Source of the DNA: Collybiopsis luxurians FD-317 M1
Lineage: Eukaryota; Basidiomycota; Agaricomycetes; Agaricales; Omphalotaceae
Length of the DNA stretch: 29,549 nt
Direction of reading: 5' to 3'
Assembly: GCA_000827265.1 (NCBI GenBank)
Contig: KN834846.1
Coordinates: forward strand, 162,777 to 192,325
Part shown: positions 21,230 through 29,549 of the stretch, in pieces
How positions within the stretch are numbered: the stretch's first letter is position 1
How the letters are laid out: each line of letters starts with the position of its first letter
Position numbers and translations under genes: made by a program
Notes under the pieces: generated by a model
The model's input: only the letters and a program-made list of their open reading frames with translations
Databases searched by the model: none
Told to the model about the DNA's origin: nothing

Positions 21230-22098
21230 GTTTCTTTTATACTTTTTGCCTCCACTTTTGTTCGGGTTCATAGGTGCTCGGATTAAGGTTCTACATTACC
21301 TATGGACATCATACAACTACTTAGACTGTAGTAGCTCTCGAACGACCCCTCTCTCAAATGTATTGTGCATTTGAAGTCTTTTCATATGTGTGGAAGCCAA
21401 TAATTCTGTGCCTGATCCTGTGGTCTATTGCAGATCTTACAATTTGGGTGATAAGGTAGGATTTATTACCAGCCTCAAGGGACCAAGAACTGATACGCCG
21501 CAGTGTCTACATGACGCGCTTACTCTACAGCCAATACAATTGAAACTGGTGGGGCAGTAGACACTTGACCACCAAAATGGACAGCAAAGTCTGATGACCT
21601 GAGGTTTCTTTAAGCGCGAAGTAACTGGGATTATAGAGAGGTATATTACTTTGTGCCAGCGGGAAGAAATTGAAATAGCAATGCAACTAAAACTTTGCAC
21701 CAGTACGTCGACACGATTCTAGTTACTCATTGTGCATGTACTACTTCATTATTGGTCGTATGTACAGGAAAGGTGTCTCGAACCGACAGTTCACACGGAC
21801 TGGAGATGTTTTAATACTATTTTCGCAAAGGGTCGTATATACGGGAGAGGTGTCACAAACTGACAGTTCACATGGACCCGTAGATTTAATACAGGCCCGG
21901 AGCCCCACTCACACTGTCTTAAATCTAAAACATTATGTTTCCATAGTTGAAGACACGAATCCCGTAATCTGCAGGTTGTTGACGCGATTACGTCATGATC
22001 AAGTTCGAGTCCTTTGGTTCGGCTCGGAACAGAGAACGCTGACTTTATAAACCTGGTCTTGAGTCATGTCGACGCCGAACCCCAGTGAAAATCGGGCC
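21230..22098. other. no gene recognised; contains a tandem repeat pair
   Basis: Apart from the direct repeat at 21754-21892 nothing is recognised. ORFs at 21437-21700 (minus) and 21730-22050 (plus) have no motif. Confidence 0.4.
21754..21892 (+). repeat. two diverged tandem units of about 77 bp
   Basis: 21754-21817 and 21831-21892 align, from GGTCGTAT through GACAGTTCACAYGGAC to TTTAATAC, with scattered changes. The two units are a local tandem duplication. Confidence 0.65.
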
Positions 22099-22187
22099 GA
22101 GCGGAACCAAGCAGATATGAGCGAAACAGGGAGTGACAGCTCCCCGCTAAAACTTTTTGTTTCGCTCAGATCTGCTTCATTTGGCTC
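22099..22187. repeat. imperfect 30-bp inverted repeat (hairpin)
   Basis: 22099-22128 and 22158-22187 pair at about 25 of 30 positions around a 30-base spacer. Related CTGCTCGG/GGCTCG motifs continue to about 22350. This could be a fold-back element or transposon end. No coding content. Confidence 0.55.
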
Positions 22188-23509
22188 AGAAATATGCACC
22201 CTTTCTACTGCCATACCAAGCAGAAACAAGTGCGAAGGCAAAAAACAGTTTCGCTCGACATTGCATTACATCTTGATCTGCTATTTCTGCTCGGATCGGC
22301 TCATTTTTGCTCGGGCAGTAGTTTCTCATTTTGGCTCGATATGGCTCATATTTGTACTGGTACTACGATATTGCTACAATACGAATACACGATTAGCCAT
22401 ATTGACCCTAGCTAGACACTAATTGAATGACATTAATCGAAGGCGAAATCTGCAACAAATAAAGAATACTCGCATTAAAAACTAAGAATCAGGCTGTGTT
22501 CGATATAGCCGTAGTCGATGACAGAACTTGAGAAGGTCCAGCAGCGTCTTCTGGTTGATTTTCCTCGGCGCTTGCGCTCTTTGCCTTCCTGTCCCAGGCC
22601 TGTAAACAAAACTCAAGTAACAGAGGAGCAACTCAGACACAACACATACCTTTCAGTCAGCAAGGGACATCTGACCATAATATTCTTTGAATGCCAATTC
22701 AGTGGCTGCTTCACCATGTGCCACAAGGTTGGCGTACCAAGCTTTCTTGCAGAAATTCCTGAGGATGGAAATGAGAAAATCACGCTAAGATAAAATATTG
22801 GGGGTCACAAACTTTCCAACCATCAGATCACCGAAGCGAATTCTCAGTACCTGTTTCACTTTTGGCTTTGGTTTGGACTTCGATGACTTTGTAGATTGCT
22901 CAATAACAGTTGACAATGACAGCGGCACTTCCAAAGCTGAGCTGGGTTCTGGGGCTTTCAGAGTGATCAGGGATAGAAGAGCTTGAGGATTACTGGCTGG
23001 AGGAAGCTGAAGGGAGGCAGAAAGCTTGGGGTCATCGAACAGTCCTGTGAAAAAGACAACAGTAAGTTGATAATTCGCTGGACATCATACTTCTACAGGA
23101 CTTACAAGTCAGCTGTGCGAGTCTATGAACACGTCATCATCAGAAAATGTCCTGAAATCAGAAATGGACACATACGGCATTGAATGAGGATGAAATCTGC
23201 AATGGAGAAACCTTTGTCGGAGAAGCTGGTATAGCTGGATACTGATTAGAGGTAGTCACTGCAGATCTGGAATCTGCAACAGTAGGTGGATCTGCGAAAG
23301 GTATTACTGTGGACTTGGAAATGTCAGTGATAGTGGGTGAAACTGCAGTAAGTGAAGACTCAGTGGTAGCAGATATGACAGGCTCAGCAGTAGGTGCAAC
23401 AGGCATTGAAAACTCAGTGGTAGTGGGTACAACAGGTACAGCAGACTTTGAAGATTTAGTGGTAACAGGTATGACTGGCACAGCAGGTATGACAGGCTTT
23501 GAAGATGTG

Positions 23510-23700
23510 GCAGTGGCAGGTACAATGGGTGTGGCAGTTGGTACAACAGGTGCTGAAGACTCAGCGGTAGCAGGTTCAACAGGTGCGACAGTTGGTACAA
23601 CAGGTGCTGAAGACTCAGCGGTAGCAGGTATGACAGGTGCGGCATTTGGTACAACAGGTGCTGAAGACTTAGCGGTAGCAGGTACAACGGGTGCAGCAGG
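23510..23700 (-). repeat. 54-bp coding minisatellite in orphan 2
   Basis: Units at 23510-23563, 23564-23617 and 23618-23671 plus a partial unit to 23700, nearly identical. They encode 18-aa units of the form ESSAPVVPTVAPVEPAT on the minus strand. Weaker units extend left to about 23380. Confidence 0.85.
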
Positions 23701-23813
23701 GAGACAATGGGTGCAGCAGGGAGTATGATGGGTGCAGCAGGGAGTATGACTGGTGCGGCAGGGAGTATGATGGGTGTGGCAGGGAGTATGATGGGTGTGA
23801 CAGGGAGTACAAC
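23689..23813 (-). repeat. 21-bp coding minisatellite in orphan 2
   Basis: Five 21-bp units from 23709 to 23813 (GGGTGCAGCAGGGAGTATGA type on plus; Pro-Ile-Ile-Leu-Pro-Ala-Ala on minus), preceded by a 20-bp unit at 23689-23708. The missing base in that unit explains the frameshift between the two repeat regions of orphan 2. Confidence 0.85.
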
Positions 23814-24639
23814 AGGTGATGGAGGTTCAGCAGAAGAAAAAGAATGGTCAAGTCAAGGGCATTTGGGTGACATTGGAGCCATGACCAAGGGATTGTTATT
23901 CTCAAGACTGAGCACAGTTTGGGCATCTGTTCAAGCCCATTTTGCAGGGATCGATGATGACAACAATAATGGATTTTCTGCATTGAGAGACTCTTCCTTT
24001 ACCTCCATCTTCACACTTTGTTCAACACTGGTGTTGATCTTGTTTCTTCATTTTCCATACCAAGAGGTGTAGTCTGTGAGCCAGATCTGTTTCGTCTTCC
24101 ATAAGTCATCACATAATGCAAGGAATGGGAACCGATGACACATATAGTGATGATACAAATTAACAGCATCGGCATTGGCTTTGGTCCAATTCTTGGGGAC
24201 TGGCAAACTTTGCTTCACCTGCTGCTCTCGAAGAAGCATCCAGACCATTTTGGTGAATTCGCAGACATGATCAGTCATATAAAAATTGAGTGGTTGACCA
24301 AACTCATCTTCAAGGAACCAAAGACCTGTTTGTTTTGGAAAATAGCCTTTGAGACTGATACTGCAGTTTCCATTTCCATTCTTCACTTCAAAAAAGTCTT
24401 GTGAAGTCCACAGTTTCACTTTAGGAAAATTGATTCGTTGAAATGACGGAATGGGCAGAAGTGCTGTGGTTGGGGTTGAAGTGAGTGCAGGAGCATCTTG
24501 AATTGTTTGAAGGAGCCAATTATATAGTTCTCTGGAAGGAACAGTGAGTAGACTTATTTGAAAAGAATTACACCTACTTGTATGTCTCAAGCTCAAATAC
24601 AGTCTTCTTATGCTGATCTTCTAAAGCTGAAAAGCTCAT

Positions 24640-24992
24640 TTTGAGCTGTATATATCTTATATTGACCTCATCTTGATCAGAGGAACTGTTGCTTATTGAA
24701 AGTTGACAAGAATTGGCAGAGGACTACTGAAATCTTTATCAGCTTACCATGGCAGAAAAAGATTGAATTTACCAGGAAATTATTATTGAAATTCACAGAA
24801 CAATTGAACTGAGGTGATTCAGAGATATTTCTGTTGGCAAAAAAGGCTGTTGGAGATGAGGAGGAGAATGACATGGATGTAGAGAAAGAGTCTCAGTTTG
24901 TTCAAATTCCCACATTCCCACATGCCCACATGATTTACCAAGTCCCTTTCTATTCACTGATCTCTCAATTCAGATGTGTAAAAATATTTATA
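24640..24992. other. spacer between transposase relic and orphan 2
   Basis: About 350 bp, AT-rich. On the minus strand an AT-rich TATATAC stretch lies about 15 bases before the orphan 2 ATG. A short minus-strand ORF at 24677-24874 has no recognised motif. Confidence 0.4.
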
Positions 24993-25212
24993 TTATGAAT
25001 TAACATTTTCTTCATCTTCTGCATTATCATCTGCATCATCTTCAAGGTATCCTCCCATCTCAACAACATCCAAACCTAGTTTCTCAACAACAAACATCTG
25101 ATCTTTCCACCCATCTCCCAAGATACTTGTAGAATGTGGAACCATTGTGACCACCAATTTCACACTCTTCACAAGCACAACCACTGTGGCCTCATTCATC
25201 AGGAAAAATGGT

Positions 25213-25945
25213 CTGAGCCTCAGGTTACCTAGGAGGCAACCTGGAGCAACCTGAGGGACCTGGGTGAACCTCAGGTAACCTAGGAAATGCCAATATCCTG
25301 GGCAAACCTCAGGTATCCCAAGGATACCTGAGGAGTGATGCTGTAAATATTACCAAATAAGGCAAAATTATATTGAATATATATACCTATGCTTTAATCT
25401 ATCCTAAATGCATGACAAGGACACCTTCTTAGTTGTAGATAACTCATAGAAACTGAAATTTGACATAAGTCACATGATGCGACTCTATGAGCTGTCTACA
25501 ATCAAAATAATTTTCATATGGTCAAAACAAGTATATCACAATTATACCATACTATATACACACTATATGTACATGTATAAGCTCTTTACTGTACTGAAAT
25601 ATTGTACTTGAGTATATTAGGTTAATACTAGTATACTGTAATACATTATAAAGTATAATACCTGACAAAAATGTACACTATATATACTATACATAAAATA
25701 CGTACAAGTTCAATACTACTACTACTATACAAGTACAATAGCTCACTATATACAGTAGAATAGAGTACAAACAGTAATATATAAAGATATATTATTTTTA
25801 CTTATTAACCCTTTATGCAACCTGGGGTAACCTCAGGTAACCTGAGCCAACCTGAGCCAACCTGGGGCAACCTGAGACAACCTAGGACAACCTAGGGCAC
25901 CCTAGGATATAAGTGTTGGACTGTGGAAACCTAGGTAACCTAAGT
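25213..25945. mobile_element. nested repeat element in the transposase relic
   Basis: GC-rich arrays of CCTGAGG, CAACCTG and CCTAGG units at 25213-25335 and 25817-25945 flank about 480 bp of very AT-rich, TATATAC-rich sequence. The flanking transposase text stops at the right array (…KKHRTLQV) and resumes past the left array (VKSVKLVVTMVPH). The outer ends are loosely inverted (CTCAGGT inward from the left, TTCAGGT inward from the right). No clear target duplication was found. A non-autonomous element is the best reading; the exact ends are uncertain. Confidence 0.55.
25307..25333. repeat. perfect 12-bp hairpin in left array
   Basis: CCTCAGGTATCC, loop CAA, then GGATACCTGAGG. It is perfectly paired and sits at the inner edge of the left repeat array. 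Confidence 0.85.
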
Positions 25946-26425
25946 ACCTGAAGTGTCCTATGCTTCTTAGGTTTCTTGAGGTTGTTATAATTTAACCCCA
26001 AGCTCAAGTTGTTTTTCCTGGTGTTGCCTCCATGCATGCATGTCCATAACATATTTGAGGAGTCTCGAAGAAGCTCCTCATCAGGCTTTCCATACATTAT
26101 AACCATAGCAAGGTCCTGTATCTCTCTCTCATCAATTTCAATGCAAAAATAATATTGTGCCTTGGCAAACTCAAGCTGCCCTCAATGAGCCAGCTTGGTG
26201 GGAAAAGTTGGAAGGATAAATTGAGAATATATCATTGGACAAACCTTAACATTCTGTGCATTTTGCACCTTGGTAGGATTTCTCTGCTTTTCTGTCCAAG
26301 CAGATCTTGCAATCTGACCATTTGGTAGCCAAAATTGTGCCCAATGAGGAACCCTCTCCACCTCCCATCCCCCAGGAATTACTGAGCTATCAAACTTAGC
26401 ACAGACATAGTGCTCCAGAGCATCC

Positions 26426-26459
26426 TTTTCAATGCTTGTCATTTTTCAATGCTTGTCAT
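26426..26459. repeat. exact 17-bp tandem duplication
   Basis: TTTTCAATGCTTGTCAT occurs twice in direct succession (26426-26442 and 26443-26459). In the transposase frame it repeats MTSIEK-coding bases and shifts the frame. Confidence 0.85.
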
Positions 26460-27255
26460 CTTGTGGGCACAATTATCTCATTTTCACAAGAGAGCATAAT
26501 TATTGCCTAAGTCAACTGCTCCGCAAGGCAACTGACTTTCCTTGTCATGGTCAGTGTCAAGCTCAGGAATAGCAGCCTTCAATGCATTGATTTGGGCACA
26601 TTTAAGGCACTGTTCTGATAAGTTACCATACGGATTAGAATCTTGATGGATTTCACCAGTGAGATCACCAATACAACATTCCATTGTCCACTGCAATGAG
26701 GTGATACCAGGACCTATACACTGTACTTCCAGTGTTGCATGTCATAAGTTGTGAACACATTGCCACATGAAATGTAGTAGAGAGGCTTTTTGGAGCACAT
26801 ATAAGTTCTCAAACTCAACAGTAAATTGGATAAGGAGAATGTGCATTATTTGAAGTTGTTTCTGGCTGATTTTATGCTGATACAGGAGGCAGATACCAGT
26901 GCAAAGCTTGCAGAAATTCATCCAATTGTGCTGGGAGAAGACCATAGAGCAAGCCTGGACCAAGACTGAAGAGGTAGAGGAGAATCTCCCAGGCCTTGTA
27001 GCCACTGTTGATCTTTTCTGCTGGATTATGACAAGGTCAATCAAATGATCCAGGAAGATGGGCAGTTGCATCAGCAACATCCTTTCCATGGCTTTTCCAT
27101 ATTTCAGGATCCTGTAAAGTAGCCCAGTCCCACTCCGAAACCTTGTCAAGCTTGTTGCATATGTCAGAGGAGCTGCAGAACAGAGGAGTGAGAAGATCAG
27201 CAAGATTAAGAATCAGGTGCATGATATTGCCAGGGAACATACAGGAGAGCAGCAC

Positions 27256-28170
27256 CGGATTGCAGAAACAGTGCTAGTATAGGCATGCTCTGCAGCAGCA
27301 CCATGAGCAAGCTGGATAAACAGCTCCATCAAGAGAAAAGTGTCACCCCCCTCTTCAGATTCTCCAATCACGGGTGACTGCATTTCAGGATGCGGCATTA
27401 CACTCACTGCCCCTGGATCCATCCCTACTTTGTCATCAAGTGAAGCAGCTTGTAATGCATTGATATAGAGCTGTGCTGTTTGAATTTTATCCTGAAAGGT
27501 ATGAAGAGACATTGACAGAAAATCTGAGATGCGACGGAACCCATTAGGAATGCTTTCATTATTGTATCGAGGTTGCTCATTGTCAATATGCCCCAAATGT
27601 TGTTCCTGTACAGTAAACTCAAATTCAATGCCTGGTATAAGACTGTAAAAGACTAGCATGTACAATATCACTGAAATCCTGCCCACAACTCTGCTCCTGC
27701 TCCAAATCTTGCAGCGGATGGTCCTCTACTTCATCTTGTTGCTGCTCATGCTGTCTAGAAGGCCGATTTTCACCAATAGGTGTTCCACTCCCTGTAGAAA
27801 TCAGTTCATTATCAGAGCAACAATGTGCAGCATGAGCGAAGTATGTTCATTTGGCAACTTTCTTGGCTGCTCCTTTACAAAATCTATGGCAGTCACAAAA
27901 GTATTCTTTGGGTTCTTTAGGCATAGCGGAAAGTAGTCAATGAAAAAAAGAGTCCGGGTCATGGAATAGTGTGATTCTTCAACAAGTTTCATTGAGCAGA
28001 AAAAGATAAAGTAAGTTACATGATGTTGAGCTGGCCCTATTTTCGCTGTGCATGGCTTGATATGGCTGGGAATACAAAGTTCAAATGAGAAAAGAGCTGA
28101 GATTTTCAAAAAAACATGAACAAATAATGGACATCAAGAATAGGCTCGGTATGGCTCAGGACTGTGAACA
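27256..28170 (-). other. upstream part of the transposon, poorly resolved
   Basis: Minus-strand ORFs at 27213-27686 (157 codons, containing FRRISDFLSMSLHTFQDKIQ) and 27801-28109 (102 codons) may be further transposase exons or a separate product. I recognise no motif. GGCTYG-TATGGCT-type repeats at 28054-28069 and 28143-28158 could be subterminal transposase-binding repeats near the element end. Confidence 0.35.
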
Positions 28171-29252
28171 AAGTTACTTTTCAAGTTACTTTTTCAATTC
28201 ATTCAAGTTACTTGCAAGTTACGTGCAAGTAACTTGTTTTTCCCACGCTTGACAGCGGTAACTTGCCAAGCTTCGGGAAAATGTTACTAACTTGAGCTTC
28301 ACTAAAGACTTGAGATTTTGTTTTAGTCATAAATGAGAGGTCCAGTATGAGCCCAAACTCAAGTATTACTGTTTTCATGTTGCTGTTTGCAAGGGTGGGC
28401 CATCGAAATCCCTAGTTTGTACACCAACTTGCTGAGTTCCCACAGACAAATAACAAACATTTTTCTGGTTTTTCTCCACTGGCATCTCGTGTAGGGCCAT
28501 ACATGCTCCATCAAGGAAATAATATGCTGATCACCACCAAACTGCATCTGTGAGTCATCCAAAGGCAGGTTTTTTTGATTGTCAACATACTAGAAGCCTT
28601 GAGCCAGATCATTCTCTATTGGCAACTGACATCAATTGTACATTATTTTTATGATCTAAGATTACATGACCAGGGTCAGAGAGAAGCCCTGCAGTGAGTT
28701 TGAGAAATTATGCTTTTGAGGGATCATGGAAAGATATCCCAAATTTGAACTGAATGAGAAGCAGTGAAATGAAAAGTATGCCTTCCTCAAACATGAACCA
28801 TGGGAAAGCTAACCAATATGGAAAAATTGGACTACACTTGTGGTCACCAAAAGTATCCATTATGTGACTGTATATACAGCCATAGTTCTCTCACCTAACT
28901 AAGGACTTAACTACATACTTTCCCTGGTAAAATTTGAGAATATTCCAGTGATCCCGAGCAAGATATATCTGAAGTATATTGTTGAGAGAATGCCTGCAAC
29001 AAAAACAGGAGAAGAAAATTTAGTTCCCCAGTTACATGGCAGTTACTTTTGGTAACTCAAGTAGATATTTCCAGGAAGGCAAGAATGCTATATACACTTT
29101 GCAACTGGTGACTGACAAAGTTACTTGTCAATTTCAAAGTCCGCTAACTTGGAAGTCCGCTAACTTGGCCTTACAAAAGTAACTTAAGTTACTTAAGTTA
29201 CTTTGTCGAGACAAAGTTACTTTCCGCGGACAAAGTAACTTGTTTAACTTGC
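28171..29252. mobile_element. candidate element bounded by AAGTTACTT repeat clusters
   Basis: Copies of AAGTTACTT or its complement AAGTAACTT cluster at 28171-28275 and at 29041-29252, some forming hairpins, for example AAGTTACTTT and AAAGTAACTT around CCGCGGAC near 29212-29240. About 760 AT-rich bases lie between, with one 67-codon minus ORF (28359-28562) of unknown meaning. The clusters look like subterminal repeats of a non-autonomous DNA transposon. Exact ends and target duplication are not determined. Confidence 0.45.
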
Positions 29253-29549
29253 CGAAATATATTCCGCCAGATGCCAATGTTGCTACTTTTTACACACTAG
29301 CTGCACTCTAAAATGAACACCTCGCAATATTTAAAGTAACGGTTTGCTCCATTAGTACCATAATTGTAATAATTCACTGTGGGTACTACTGTACATGGTC
29401 TAATAATTTATCTTTCAGACCAATTATCCTTTGATCACTAGGAATGGCTTAAACTGGTATGAAATATTATGGCACTTGCTGCTCGGCACTCGCAGGGACT
29501 GCTATATCATTTTCATTGGAAAGTACTGACAGCATCAAATTTTGAATGT

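Larger units (their letters stand above)
22489..24639 (-). pseudogene. orphan 2: spliced multi-domain gene with four TGA stops
   Basis: The start is taken at ATG 24639: exon 1 (24578-24639) reads MSFSALEDQHKKTVFELETY, followed by a 46-bp GT-AG intron (24532-24577). Exon 2 gives an N-terminal domain of about 180 aa with YNWLLQTIQDAPA, FLEDEFGQPLNFY, LPVPKNW and LCDDLWKTKQIW. A long Pro/Thr/Ser/Ala linker built of 7-aa and 18-aa repeats follows, then an exon with LFDDPKLSASLQ and SKSKPKPKVKQ, then a block NFCKKAWYANLVAHGEAATE, LAFKEYYGQMSLAD, then AWDRKAKSASAEENQ and a stop at 22489. The last intron is 22600-22649. In-frame TGA codons lie at 24048, 23931, 23853 and 22653, and a 1-nt deletion lies in the repeat region, so it is broken. 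The middle exon borders are uncertain. No named family; the C-terminal half matches orphan 1 in layout and intron phase. The Tnp2-like relic lies upstream on the same strand. Confidence 0.6.
24993..27255 (-). pseudogene. Tnp2/Plavaka-like DNA transposase, C-terminal half, decayed
   Basis: Successive minus-strand stretches follow the order of fungal Tnp2-like (CACTA/Plavaka group) transposases as I remember them. FPGNIMHLILNLADLLTPLF lies near 27230. INSGYKAWEILLYLFSLGPG lies near 26980. WMNFCKLCTGICLLYQHKIS and QFTVEFENLY follow after a frameshift. Next come SLQWTMECCIGDLTGEIH, NPYGNLSEQCL, QINALKAAIPELD, then PHWAQFWLPNGQIARSAWTE near 26320, KPDEELLRDSSNM near 26080, and VVTMVPH and FVVEKLGLDVVEMGGYLEDD before TAA at 24993. 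TGA codons at 26742, 26484 and 26478, a 17-bp duplication and at least one indel break it, and a 0.7-kb element separates its last two blocks. Catalytic residues upstream are not identified. It would cut and join element ends when intact. Confidence 0.65.

Noticed and set aside
23309..23728. Plus-strand 139-aa Gly/Thr/Val-rich repeat ORF
   Set aside because: It is the antisense reading of the 54-bp coding minisatellite. The minus strand has the flanking domains, introns and continuity.
25213..25945. CRISPR-like array because of repeated short units
   Set aside because: The units are irregular, unspaced and in eukaryotic DNA. No cas-like genes are present.

Overview
The window reads as transposon-rich nuclear DNA of a basidiomycete fungus, most likely an agaricomycete. 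The basis is the short GT-AG introns of about 46-63 bp, a Ty3/gypsy-type gag with a collagen-like tract, a Tnp2/Plavaka-like transposase relic, and a pair of genes resembling the fungal I66 (cospin-type) peptidase inhibitors. No bacterial, organellar or rRNA/tRNA features were seen. Everything here is read by eye; no database search was run.

Layout. 1-5247 (minus strand) is the 5' part of a decayed gypsy-like LTR retrotransposon: a 708-bp LTR (4540-5247) and a very long single-frame gag (4476 to the left edge) broken by 13 nonsense codons and no frameshift. The LTR abuts the remains of a spliced Ser/Thr-rich orphan gene (orphan 1, 5248-6577, plus strand). 6578-10768 is mostly gene-poor, with a 380-bp MITE (7610-7989) and two weak gene relics. 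10769-13478 and 17464-21229 are two diverged direct copies of one segment. Each copy ends in an intact four-exon I66-like inhibitor gene and carries a conserved 57-aa ORF. The second copy also carries a second member of the MITE family. Between the copies lies a 186-bp MITE with 28-bp inverted ends. 21230-22480 holds only small repeats.

22489-24639 (minus) is a second, decayed member of the orphan family (orphan 2), with the same intron positions and phases in its C-terminal block as orphan 1. Immediately upstream on the same strand, 24993-27255 is a decayed Tnp2-like transposase, itself interrupted by a 0.7-kb element made of CCTGAGG/CCTAGG-type repeats around an AT-rich core. 28171-29252 is bounded by clusters of AAGTTACTT repeats and is probably another non-autonomous element.

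The parts that look functional are the two inhibitor genes. Their introns, start, stop and TATA box are conserved while amino-acid changes concentrate near the expected reactive loop. The rest is a record of insertion and decay. Almost all premature stops in recognisable genes are TGA, and CpG sites have decayed to TpG/CpA between the duplicated segments, which points to cytosine methylation or RIP-like mutation of repeats. The orphan family is the best candidate for something undescribed: an N-terminal domain, a Ser/Thr/Pro repeat linker, a basic KPK stretch and a conserved C-terminal block, next to a transposase in one case and cut by a retrotransposon in the other.
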